Notes under the pieces: generated by a model
The model's input: the letters and a program-made list of their open reading frames with translations, nothing else
Told to the model about the DNA's origin: nothing
Databases searched by the model: none
Part shown: one piece after another, positions 1-6,149 of the stretch
How the letters are laid out: every line of letters begins with the position of its first letter
Position numbering within the stretch: position 1 is the stretch's first letter
NCBI GenBank assembly: GCA_017629325.1
Contig: JAGBXL010000161.1
Location: 1-9,177 of the forward strand
Source of the DNA: Clostridia bacterium
GTDB taxonomy: Bacteria; Bacillota; Clostridia; UMGS1810
Direction of reading: 5' to 3'
Length of the DNA: 9,177 nucleotides
Position numbers and translations under genes: made by a program

Positions 1-1324
1 ATTTACATGAATCCATACATACGCCACATTTAATACATTTTTCTGTATCGATTGTGAAAGGACTCTTGATTTCACCGCTGATGGCACCAACAGGACATTT
101 TTTAGCACAGAGGCTGCAGCCTTTACATTTATCGGGCTCGATAACATAGGAAAGAAGTGCTTTACATACGCCTGCAGGACATTTTTTATCTACAACATGA
201 GCAATATATTCATCTCTGAAGTATTTGAGTGTGCTTAAAATTGGGTTAGGTGCTGTCTGACCAAGACCGCAGAATGCAGAATCCTTGATGCTGTAACAGA
301 GTTCTTCGAGTTTATCGATATCTTCAAGAGTACCTTTACCTGATGTGATTTTTTCAAGGATTTCGAGTAATCTCTTTGTGCCGATACGGCAAGGAGCACA
401 TTTACCGCATGATTCATCAACTGTAAATTCAAGGAAGAATTTAGCAATATCAACCATACATGTGTCTTCGTCCATAACGATAAGACCACCGGAACCCATC
501 ATAGAACCAATGCTGATGAGTGAATCATAGTCGATTGGTGTGTCGATAAGGTGAGCAGGGATACATCCGCCGGAAGGACCACCTGTTTGAGCAGCTTTAA
601 ACTTTTTGCCATTAGGAATACCGCCGCCGATATCATAAATGATTTCGCGAAGGGTTGTACCCATTGGAACTTCAACAAGACCTGTGTTGTTGATTTTACC
701 GCCAACTGCAAATACTTTTGTGCCTTTGCTCTTTTCGGTACCAATACCTTTAAACCAATCTGCACCATTATTGATGATTGCAGGAATGTTTGCGTAGGTT
801 TCAACGTTGTTTAAAAGTGTGGGCTGACCAAAGAGACCTTTAACTGCAGGGAATGGAGGACGAGGTCTGGGTTCGCCTCTCTGACCTTCGATAGATGAAA
901 TAAGAGCTGTTTCTTCACCACATACGAAAGCACCTGCACCAAGACGGATATCAAGGTCAAAATTAAAGCCTGATTCAAAAATGTTTTCGCCGAGTAGTCC
1001 AAATTCTCTTGCCTGCTCAATAGCAATGCGGAGACGGTTAACTGCGATTGGATATTCTGCACGGATATAGATATAACCCTGATCAGCACCAACCGCATAG
1101 GCAGCAATTGCCATAGCTTCGATAACTGCGTGGGGGTCGCCCTCTAAAACTGAACGGTCCATAAATGCACCGGGGTCGCCTTCGTCGGCATTACATGCAA
1201 CGAATTTTTTATCACTAACAGAATTAGCTGTGAACTGCCATTTGAGTCCTGTGGGGAAGCCGCCGCCACCACGACCGCGAAGACCGGATTCTTTGATTTC
1301 GTCTATAACTTCCTGGGGTTTCAT
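1..1324 (-). CDS. hydB: HydB C-terminal part: NuoF-like NADH/FMN domain plus 2x[4Fe-4S] ferredoxin, 3' end cut by window edge
   Basis: This is the flavin- and NAD-binding subunit of the electron-bifurcating [FeFe] hydrogenase (HydABC). It exchanges electrons between NAD(H), ferredoxin and the HydA subunit in the cytoplasm. My own translation is open from an ATG at 1322-1324 to the window edge (441 codons). It shows the glycine-rich GRGGGGFPTG motif (residues 17-26), NADEGDPGAF (45-54), a GAGAFVCGEETAL segment, and the four NuoF [4Fe-4S] ligands C306, C309, C312 and C352. A tail from about residue 382 carries two CxxCxxCxxxC ferredoxin clusters. Only about 10-20 residues should be missing beyond position 1. 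The ATG follows an in-frame TAA directly and has no convincing Shine-Dalgarno sequence, unlike every neighbour. In the family this segment continues the 1325-1774 protein as one chain of about 600 residues. Translation here needs reinitiation, or the stop is a mutation or sequence error. Confidence 0.9.
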   Translation of the reverse strand, partial: MKPQEVIDEIKESGLRGRGGGGFPTGLKWQFTANSVSDKKFVACNADEGDPGAFMDRSVLEGDPHAVIEAMAIAAYAVGADQGYIYIRAEYPIAVNRLRIAIEQAREFGLLGENIFESGFNFDLDIRLGAGAFVCGEETALISSIEGQRGEPRPRPPFPAVKGLFGQPTLLNNVETYANIPAIINNGADWFKGIGTEKSKGTKVFAVGGKINNTGLVEVPMGTTLREIIYDIGGGIPNGKKFKAAQTGGPSGGCIPAHLIDTPIDYDSLISIGSMMGSGGLIVMDEDTCMVDIAKFFLEFTVDESCGKCAPCRIGTKRLLEILEKITSGKGTLEDIDKLEELCYSIKDSAFCGLGQTAPNPILSTLKYFRDEYIAHVVDKKCPAGVCKALLSYVIEPDKCKGCSLCAKKCPVGAISGEIKSPFTIDTEKCIKCGVCMDSCK

Positions 1325-1774
1325 TTAGGTTAATACTTTACCAAGGGCTGTGTAGCCGCCAAAGGCAATATATTCTTCAATGTTTTCAGGATTGATAACA
1401 CCACAGTTTTTAAGAGCAATTCTATCTTGCTTTTTATAGAAATCAATTTCGTTTAATGATTTGATGTTTTCATCATCAACAATTGTTTCCTGATAGAGTA
1501 ATCTTTTAACTATTCTACCTTTTAAGAGATGTTCTTCAACGATTTCGGAAACATCTTCGGGTTTTACTAAAGTATAGAAAGCACCTTCGGGATATACGAT
1601 AACAATAGGACCTAAAGCACAAAGACCGAAACAACCGGTTCTTATTACTTTGATTTCGTCCTGAAGACCTTTAGCCGCAAGGTTAGCTTCAAATTCTTCG
1701 ATAATTTTCTGGCTGTTTGAGGAAGTACAACCTGTACCACCGCAGACAAGCACATGACCTCTTGCTAAATCCAT
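1325..1774 (-). CDS. hydB: HydB N-terminal part: thioredoxin-like [2Fe-2S] domain, ended by a premature TAA
   Basis: These 149 residues match the start of a bifurcating-hydrogenase HydB/NuoF-type subunit. A thioredoxin-like [2Fe-2S] domain has ligands C11, C16, C48 and C52 (C-x4-C and C-x3-C). It is followed by the linker that normally runs straight into the NuoF domain; the last residues GGYTALGKVLT are where related chains continue with an acidic residue and then Met-Thr-Pro-Glu. Here the codon is TAA (1325-1327). The next codon in the same frame is ATG, opening the NuoF part. The start is well supported: AAGGAGGG at 1783-1790 lies 8 nt upstream and overlaps the stop of the previous gene. 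The domain probably relays electrons within the HydABC complex. Whether the two halves work as separate polypeptides, as a rare readthrough product, or are the result of an error cannot be told from the sequence. Confidence 0.85.
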   Translation of the reverse strand: MDLARGHVLVCGGTGCTSSNSQKIIEEFEANLAAKGLQDEIKVIRTGCFGLCALGPIVIVYPEGAFYTLVKPEDVSEIVEEHLLKGRIVKRLLYQETIVDDENIKSLNEIDFYKKQDRIALKNCGVINPENIEEYIAFGGYTALGKVLT

Positions 1775-1788
1775 TTGAAGTACCCTCC

Positions 1789-2166
1789 TTATTTCATTTC
1801 TGAAGCGCCGATTGTGTATTCATTAACAACCTTACCGTTTACGATAGTGTCGTTAACAATTTTAACGGCTTTTTCAGCATCCATTTTAACATAAGTGATT
1901 TTTTCATCTGAACCCGGGAGATAAACTTCTACGATAGGTTCAAGACGGCAAACGCCGATGCAACCTGTTTGAGTAACTGTGCAATTTGCAATATTTCTCT
2001 TTTCAATTTCATCCATGAGAGCTTTCATAACAGGTCTTGCACCTGCTGCAATACCGCATGTTGCCATACCAACTACAACTCTTATTGCGGTATTATCTTC
2101 TTTTCTTAAATTAATTTTAGCCAGTGTTTTATTTCTGAGCTGTTCGAGTTCAGCTAAGCTTTTCAT
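1789..2166 (-). CDS. (2Fe-2S) ferredoxin-like, thioredoxin-fold protein of the hydrogenase operon
   Basis: This 125-residue cytoplasmic protein belongs to the small thioredoxin-fold [2Fe-2S] ferredoxin family that is regularly found between the HATPase gene and hydB in clostridial hydABC operons. A helical N-terminus (about 1-25) is followed by the ferredoxin fold. The motif GMATCGIAAGA (33-43) supplies C37, and QTGCIGVC (66-73) supplies C69 and C73. C62 is a further cysteine nearby. The classical C-x4-C first pair is reduced to one cysteine, so cluster ligation may differ from that in HydB and HydC, or use C62. The start ATG directly follows the TAA of the upstream HATPase gene and has GGAGGTG about 8 nt upstream inside that gene's end. 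The two genes are therefore probably translationally coupled. A role as accessory electron carrier or regulator of the hydrogenase is inferred from position only. Confidence 0.85.
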   Translation of the reverse strand: MKSLAELEQLRNKTLAKINLRKEDNTAIRVVVGMATCGIAAGARPVMKALMDEIEKRNIANCTVTQTGCIGVCRLEPIVEVYLPGSDEKITYVKMDAEKAVKIVNDTIVNGKVVNEYTIGASEMK

Positions 2167-2721
2167 TTATACTGCACCTCCATAAATATTTTCAGTTTCA
2201 CATCTAATGGAATCTTCTATCCAGCTTAAAATGTCGGGCTCATTAAGAGGAACCTCTTCTCCCAGAACCTGCCTGATGCTTTGGGTATCAAAGGTAAATT
2301 CTCTGCCGCAATAGTTATGACGATAGATAAAGTCTGTATCGGGAGCACCGCCGATTATTATTGACATTGTTGATGCCATATCGCCAAGAGGCTGACGATC
2401 GATACTATCGTGAACAAAAATCGCCTTAACTAGCGTTCCCTTCCCCACCTCCGACTGAATATCGAAGCTGCCGCCGGTTAACTGGGCAGCACTTTTAAAC
2501 AGAGAAAGACCAAGACCAACCCTGCGGGTGGTGCGGCTAGTGCGGAAAGGATTTGTTACATCGTTTAAAAACTCTTTTTCCATACCGCAGCCATTGTCTT
2601 TTATTATTACGGTTAAAAGATTTGCTGCAATATCTTCTTTTACTTCAATTTCAACAAGGCTTGCTTTTGCCTTGATTGAATTTTGGGCAATATCGAGAAT
2701 ATGCAGAGAAAGTTCGACCAT
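2167..2721 (-). CDS. Histidine-kinase-like ATPase (HATPase_c) without a phosphoacceptor domain, hydABC-associated
   Basis: This 184-residue soluble protein consists mainly of a GHKL ATP-binding domain. The N-box is at LHILDIAQNS (6-15), the G1 box at DNGCGM (42-47), an NPFRTSR segment lies at 57-63, and the G2 box is GLGLSL (69-74). There is no dimerization/histidine-phosphotransfer domain, sensor domain or membrane segment, so it is not a complete sensor kinase despite the common 'histidine kinase' annotation. The C-terminal ~80 residues are a family-specific extension I cannot assign. The gene begins 14 nt after hydC with an AGAGG ribosome binding site, and its TAA touches the ATG of the next gene. 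Genes of this kind recur between nuoE-like and nuoF-like genes in clostridial hydABC operons. A regulatory or chaperone-like ATP-dependent role is inferred and the target is unknown. Confidence 0.85.
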   Translation of the reverse strand: MVELSLHILDIAQNSIKAKASLVEIEVKEDIAANLLTVIIKDNGCGMEKEFLNDVTNPFRTSRTTRRVGLGLSLFKSAAQLTGGSFDIQSEVGKGTLVKAIFVHDSIDRQPLGDMASTMSIIIGGAPDTDFIYRHNYCGREFTFDTQSIRQVLGEEVPLNEPDILSWIEDSIRCETENIYGGAV

Positions 2722-2735
2722 AATAAACCTCTTTA

Positions 2736-3227
2736 TTACATATATTTACTTAAAATATCATCAACATCATCAGCGGTGATTTTGCCGTATACGTCGTCAT
2801 TAACTGTGAGTACGGGAGCAAGACCACAAGCACCAATACAACGGGTTGCTTCTAATGAGAATTTACCGTCGTCTGTGCACTGACCTACTTCAATGCCAAG
2901 TCTTTCTTTGAATTTTTCTATTATTTCGCCAGAGCCTTTAACGTAGCATGCTGTACCTAAGCATACAGCAACATTGAACTGACCCTTTGGATAAATAGAG
3001 AATTGAGTATAGAATGTAACTACACCATAGATTTCTGCCATTGGAATGTCGAGACCTTCAGAAATCTTTTTCTGAACTTCATAGGGAAGATAACCGTAGA
3101 TTGACTGTGCCTCATGAAGCACGGGGATAAGTGCACCTTCAGTACCTTTGTACTTTGCGATGACTTCCTGCAGTTTTTCGCTCTGCTCTGCTGTGTCATT
3201 AAAAGCCGGAGCCTTAATTTCACTCAT
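2736..3227 (-). CDS. hydC: HydC, NuoE-like [2Fe-2S] subunit of electron-bifurcating [FeFe] hydrogenase
   Basis: This 163-residue protein is the 24-kDa/NuoE-type thioredoxin-like subunit of the HydABC complex. A helical N-terminal bundle (about 10-70) contains the family signature GALIPVLHEAQSIYGYLP (31-48) and YGVVTFYTQF (67-76). The [2Fe-2S] ligands are C89 and C94 (CLGTAC) with C130 and C134 (CIGAC). Length and motifs are full for the family. It is the first gene of the operon hydC - HATPase - [2Fe-2S] protein - hydB. The start ATG at 3225-3227 is preceded by AAGGAGG (3236-3242) at 8-nt spacing. An extended -10 promoter and a Rex-type operator lie upstream. HydC normally passes electrons between HydB and the rest of the complex. 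It cannot be told from complex-I NuoE by its own sequence, but the hydrogenase context decides the call. Confidence 0.93.
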   Translation of the reverse strand: MSEIKAPAFNDTAEQSEKLQEVIAKYKGTEGALIPVLHEAQSIYGYLPYEVQKKISEGLDIPMAEIYGVVTFYTQFSIYPKGQFNVAVCLGTACYVKGSGEIIEKFKERLGIEVGQCTDDGKFSLEATRCIGACGLAPVLTVNDDVYGKITADDVDDILSKYM

Positions 3228-3253
3228 TTTGAAAACCTCCTTAATATTGATGA

Positions 3254-3271
3254 TTGTTAATTATTTAACAG
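3254..3271. promoter_or_regulatory. Candidate Rex (redox-sensing repressor) operator upstream of hydC
   Basis: The plus strand reads TTGTTAA-TTAT-TTAACAG. The known consensus for Rex operators in Bacillota is TTGTTAA-N4-TTAACAA, so 13 of the 14 half-site bases match; only the last base differs (G for A). The site lies between the predicted extended -10 and the hydC ribosome binding site, about +9 to +26 from the expected transcription start. Bound Rex could therefore block initiation or elongation. Rex leaves DNA when NADH/NAD+ is high, which is when a NADH-consuming hydrogenase is useful. The rex gene itself is not in this window. Confidence 0.75.
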
Positions 3272-3284
3272 TTTTTCAACTGTT
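3267..3284. repeat. 18-bp inverted repeat overlapping the predicted hydC transcription start
   Basis: AACAGTT-TTTC-AACTGTT is a perfect 7-bp inverted repeat with a 4-nt loop. It shares its first five bases with the right half of the Rex-type site. It sits between that site and the extended -10, over the expected transcription start, so it could be a second operator or a hairpin at the very 5' end of the mRNA. No run of T follows on the minus strand, so it is not an intrinsic terminator. Confidence 0.5.
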
Positions 3285-3286
3285 TA

Positions 3287-3295
3287 ATTATATCA
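3287..3295 (-). promoter_or_regulatory. Extended -10 promoter for the hydC operon
   Basis: On the minus strand the sequence is TGATATAAT: a perfect TATAAT box (3287-3292) with the TGn extension. No good -35 hexamer is seen 16-18 nt upstream, which fits an extended -10 promoter. Transcription would start near 3280, giving a leader of about 50 nt that contains the Rex-type site and the AAGGAGG ribosome binding site. Confidence 0.6.
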
Positions 3296-3327
3296 TAAAA
3301 TCCTATTCTTCGCTATTGTTTTCGACT

Positions 3328-3390
3328 CAAAAAATATTTTTTGTAGATTTGCACAATTACCCACTATATATACAAAGATATATTGTGCAA
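3328..3390 (-). terminator. Possible terminator at the end of the sensory-hydrogenase operon
   Basis: A perfect 9-bp inverted repeat, TTGCACAAT (3349-3357) and ATTGTGCAA (3382-3390), encloses 24 nt that include the stop codon of the PHP gene. On the minus strand it is followed by the 16-bp palindrome CAAAAAATATTTTTTG (3328-3343), which supplies a run of six T. The large loop, the low GC and the distance from stem to T-run make this a weak terminator at best. It may only attenuate readthrough from the upstream operon into hydC. Confidence 0.35.
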
Positions 3391-4077
3391 TATATCCTTA
3401 ATATCCGGCGAATTGCACTCTATATAATGCTCTTTTTCCGAAATATCCCAAAGGTAATGAGCATCAGAATTACAAAGAATGTTATATTTATTTAAATTTG
3501 CCATATCTACTATGTTTTGGGGCACAGGGCATGCCTTAACCTCAACAGTTTGAAACTCCAGTTCATCGGGTATTGAACCAAGATTTGAGAGCACACTATA
3601 TGATGTTTTATCTATGTGTGCAGGAAAAACAACCCCACCCAGTTCTCTTACTTTTTTTGTTATTTCAAAAATATTGAGGCCGCAGGCTGTTATTAAAAAC
3701 TGCTCTTTAAAATCAATAATTTTATCGTGTTTGTCCATTATAATCTGCTCGCCAAAAATTGCAGGTTTATTTTTTATAGGCGGCATATTTGCCATCACAA
3801 TATCCTGCATTTTTAAAAGCTGGGAAACATTTTCAAAAAGAGCAACCATGTGTATTTCTTCAGAAGTTTCAATCTCCATTCCGGGAATAACCGTTAGAGG
3901 AAGCCCTTCTGCCGCATCTATTGCAGCCTGTGCATTCTCACCGCAGTTATGGTCGGTTATTGCAATTGCATTAAGGCCTTTAATAACTGCCATATTAACA
4001 ATGTTATTTGGTGTCATATCATTGTCGCCGCAGGGTGAAAGGCAAGAATGAATATGGAAATCGTAGTAAACCTTCAT
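3364..4077 (-). CDS. PHP-domain metal-dependent phosphoesterase
   Basis: This 237-residue soluble protein carries a full set of PHP-domain metal-binding motifs: FHIHSCLSPCGD (7-18; H8, H10), ITDHN (40-44; H43), GMEIE (66-70; E68), H76, PAHIDKTS (152-159; H154) and NSDAH (203-207; D205, H207). Proteins of this family hydrolyse phosphoesters with two or three metal ions; the substrate here is unknown. It is the last gene of the five-gene operon. Its ATG overlaps the TGA of the preceding DRTGG gene by 4 nt, so translational coupling is likely. PHP proteins of this type occur next to DRTGG proteins and sensory-type [FeFe] hydrogenases in Clostridia. A role in signal output or in turnover of a nucleotide or phosphoprotein is inferred from that link. 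The length is normal for a stand-alone PHP protein and no truncation is seen. Confidence 0.88.
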   Translation of the reverse strand: MKVYYDFHIHSCLSPCGDNDMTPNNIVNMAVIKGLNAIAITDHNCGENAQAAIDAAEGLPLTVIPGMEIETSEEIHMVALFENVSQLLKMQDIVMANMPPIKNKPAIFGEQIIMDKHDKIIDFKEQFLITACGLNIFEITKKVRELGGVVFPAHIDKTSYSVLSNLGSIPDELEFQTVEVKACPVPQNIVDMANLNKYNILCNSDAHYLWDISEKEHYIECNSPDIKDILHNISLYI

Positions 4078-4403
4078 ATCAGTTTACCTATTTCAACACA
4101 CAATTCATACACCGGTGAATTTGAACGCAAAACACAGATATTTTCTTCTTTTGCTTTTTCTACAACCGCTTCGGGAATATTCATGCCCTGAGCAATTATT
4201 ATACATGCACTTTCCGCGAGTGCTGCAATACCTAAAATATTCATATTTGTTTGCACTGTAATCCACACATTGTCTTTTTGAACATTTGCCATTGCCAAGC
4301 TTAAAAGGTCGCTTGCAAAGCAGCCGCAAATTTGTGCATTTAAATTTTCACCTTCGGAAATTATTTCAAGATTTAATTTTTCTATTAAATTTTGTACTGT
4401 CAT
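4074..4403 (-). CDS. DRTGG-domain protein (second copy, after HydS)
   Basis: This 109-residue soluble protein resembles the DRTGG domain, the fold also related to the N-terminal part of HPr kinase. It begins with a short helix and strand (MTVQNLIEKLNLEII), then has the family core ASDLLSLAM (about 30-38) and a run of hydrophobic strands, ending in a VLRSNSPVYEL segment. It is a clear paralogue of the 6150-6488 gene. Both share the S-x-DL pattern, an A-I-I strand ending in G and a final strand with a P-x-Y motif. The ATG is 2 nt after the HydS stop, with GAGGA inside the HydS end as ribosome binding site, and its stop overlaps the PHP start. DRTGG domains are thought to bind small ligands or nucleotides, but function is not established. 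A signalling role beside HydS is inferred. Confidence 0.78.
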   Translation of the reverse strand: MTVQNLIEKLNLEIISEGENLNAQICGCFASDLLSLAMANVQKDNVWITVQTNMNILGIAALAESACIIIAQGMNIPEAVVEKAKEENICVLRSNSPVYELCVEIGKLI

Positions 4404-4405
4404 AT

Positions 4406-5683
4406 TTATTCCTCGCTTTGTGCAGAAAGCATTTCGTTTGTAAGGCGTGCTATTCTTTCTTTAAACCTTATAATGCAATCGGTTTCTTTTGCCTCTCCCC
4501 TTACAATATCTTCGGCAAGAGCACGGCATGAAGGAGCACCGCAGGAGCCGCAGTCTAACCCCGGGAGCTCACTATCAAGTTCTTCTATGCGTGCAAGCTT
4601 TTTCATTGCAACCGACATATTGCTATCCAGCTGTGTTTGTGGTCTGGAATAAACGGGAACCTGCCAGATGGGGTTAATATCGGGAATATTATCAGGAATG
4701 TTTGAACCTTTTGCAGAACGGGCAATTGTTTTAAGCCTTGTTTTTGCAACAAAGTTATTTTCAACTGTTAAAGGCCCACCAACGCATCCGCCCGTGCAGG
4801 CAAGTGCTTCTACAAACTCAACATCTTTTAATTTGTCGTTTTCTATTTCTTCCAAAACATCTATTACATTATGTATTCCATCTACGGCTATGTAGTTATC
4901 CAGCTCCAAAGATACTACCTCTCCCCCGCTATTTGCCCAGCATACACCATTAAAGCCTGCCATGGAAAGAGATTTTGATTCGTCTTTATCTTTAAGAATA
5001 TTAAGAACTTTTTTATAAACATCTTTAAATGAAAAAACGCCGTCTATAAGGCTTTCGCCAAGACCCAAAGGATATTTGGTGCAGGTTGCTTTTGCAGGGC
5101 AAGGCGATATAAAAAACACACCGATTTCGTCTTCTTTAAAGCCTGTGTTTTCCTCTGCAATTTTGCGAGCAAGCTGTGCCGCCAGATTCATTGGTGAAAT
5201 AACGGGAAGCACATTTACTAAAAGGTCGGGGTATTTAGTGGAAATAAGCTTTACTACCGCGGGACAGGCTGAATTTATTACGGGGTATTCCAGTTCGCCC
5301 GATTTTAAAAGCTCTTTTGTTTTTTGAGTAATAAGCTGTGCTGCATAGGCTACCTCATAGATATCATCAAAGCCAAGCTTTAAAATAGCATTTAAAATCA
5401 TATCTATTGTTACACCGCCGCCAAACTGACCATAGAAAGCAGGTGCTGGAAGAGCTATTTTATATTTAAAGTTATTTATTATTTCAAAGCTGTCGGTTAT
5501 TGCTTTTTTTGCACGATAAGGACACACCCTTATGCACTCACCGCAATCTATGCACAAATCTGCTCTTATTGTTGCTTTGTTATTTCTTACTCTTATAGCT
5601 TGTGTGGGACATTTTTTAATACAATTTGTGCAGCCTTTACACTTTTCTTCGTCAAGAGTTACGGAATGAAAAATATTAGACAA
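4406..5683 (-). CDS. hydS: HydS-like sensory [FeFe] hydrogenase with two ferredoxin clusters and a C-terminal [4Fe-4S] domain
   Basis: This 425-residue cytoplasmic protein starts with a 2x[4Fe-4S] ferredoxin domain (C15, C18, C21, C25; C44, C47, C50, C54). Next comes the Fe-hydrogenase large-subunit domain (about 75-345), then a C-terminal [4Fe-4S] domain (C378, C381, C386, C403). The H-cluster cysteines are kept: C140 (NSACPAV), C195 (SPCPAK), C296 and C300 (ALACTGGCVGGP). The pocket departs from catalytic enzymes: TSCCPxW has become NSACPAV, so the proton-relay cysteine is Ala139, and MPCxxKxxE has become SPCPAKATC. This matches putative sensory groups (C/D) of [FeFe] hydrogenases. No PAS domain is present, which leans to the group D type. 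The start is TTG, supported by its ribosome binding site. Flanking DRTGG, HATPase and PHP genes, plus the adjacent hyd operon, suggest it senses H2 or redox state. HydA-type catalysis at a low rate cannot be excluded. Confidence 0.85.
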   Translation of the reverse strand: MSNIFHSVTLDEEKCKGCTNCIKKCPTQAIRVRNNKATIRADLCIDCGECIRVCPYRAKKAITDSFEIINNFKYKIALPAPAFYGQFGGGVTIDMILNAILKLGFDDIYEVAYAAQLITQKTKELLKSGELEYPVINSACPAVVKLISTKYPDLLVNVLPVISPMNLAAQLARKIAEENTGFKEDEIGVFFISPCPAKATCTKYPLGLGESLIDGVFSFKDVYKKVLNILKDKDESKSLSMAGFNGVCWANSGGEVVSLELDNYIAVDGIHNVIDVLEEIENDKLKDVEFVEALACTGGCVGGPLTVENNFVAKTRLKTIARSAKGSNIPDNIPDINPIWQVPVYSRPQTQLDSNMSVAMKKLARIEELDSELPGLDCGSCGAPSCRALAEDIVRGEAKETDCIIRFKERIARLTNEMLSAQSEE

Positions 5684-5689
5684 GGCGCG

Positions 5690-5697
5690 CTCCTCCC
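5690..5697 (-). promoter_or_regulatory. Ribosome binding site that fixes the TTG start of the HydS-like gene
   Basis: The minus strand reads GGGAGGAG followed by 6 nt (GCGCC region) and TTG at 5681-5683. No ATG at a suitable distance competes, and the first cluster cysteine lies 14 residues after this TTG, as expected for the ferredoxin domain. Confidence 0.75.
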
Positions 5698-5714
5698 TTC
5701 ACATATATTGGGTA

Positions 5715-6137
5715 TTACTGAATATTAACTATCATTTCTATTGTTGTGCCAACGCCCACTTCTGATGTGATTTTCATATAGTCGGTATATTTATCCATAT
5801 TGGGAAGCCCCATACCCGCACCAAAACCAAGCTCACGAACATTATCGGTAGCTGTGGAATAGCCTTCGGTCATGGCAAGAGGAATATCAGGAATTCCAGG
5901 ACCTTTATCACGGAGGAAAAGGTGAATTTTATCGTGAGTTATTTCAACATCTATCACTCCGCCGTCGGCATGGATAACCATATTTATTTCTCCCTCATAC
6001 ATTGCAACTGCAACCTTGCGGGATATTTTGGGGTCGATGCCTAGGCTCTGCATAACCTTTTTTAATTTTCTCGAAGCTTCGCCTGCTGCGGCAAAATCTT
6101 CCCCGTCAACTTTATATTGAACTTTGAAGGAGTCCAT
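5715..6137 (-). CDS. RsbW/RsbT-like ATP-binding protein (HATPase_c_2, anti-sigma-factor type)
   Basis: This 140-residue soluble protein is a GHKL ATPase domain of the serine-kinase/anti-sigma (RsbW, SpoIIAB, RsbT) kind. The N-box with catalytic Glu/Asn is at AMYEGEINMVIHA (45-57; E50, N52), the G1 box DKGPGIPD at 77-84 and the G2 box GFGAGMGLPNM at 104-114. No sensor or transmembrane region is present. The length is typical for the family. It starts after GGAGG with 8-nt spacing, 12 nt downstream of the first DRTGG gene, and ends 31 nt before HydS. RsbW-type proteins phosphorylate Ser/Thr on an antagonist or bind a sigma factor. Neither a sigma factor nor a STAS antagonist is in this window, so the partner is unknown. 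Its place beside a sensory hydrogenase suggests it carries that signal. The GAGMGL glycine loop favours the RsbT-like subgroup, which is a guess. Confidence 0.85.
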   Translation of the reverse strand: MDSFKVQYKVDGEDFAAAGEASRKLKKVMQSLGIDPKISRKVAVAMYEGEINMVIHADGGVIDVEITHDKIHLFLRDKGPGIPDIPLAMTEGYSTATDNVRELGFGAGMGLPNMDKYTDYMKITSEVGVGTTIEMIVNIQ

Positions 6138-6149
6138 TTAAGCCACCTC

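Noticed and set aside
551..814. Plus-strand frames of 60-145 codons opposite the hyd genes
   Set aside because: They are antisense shadows of clearly conserved minus-strand genes with no recognisable domains or ribosome binding sites.
1325..1327. Stop-codon recoding (selenocysteine, pyrrolysine or a reassigned code) at the hydB TAA
   Set aside because: Selenocysteine uses TGA and pyrrolysine TAG; TAA ends most neighbouring genes normally, so reassignment is unlikely.
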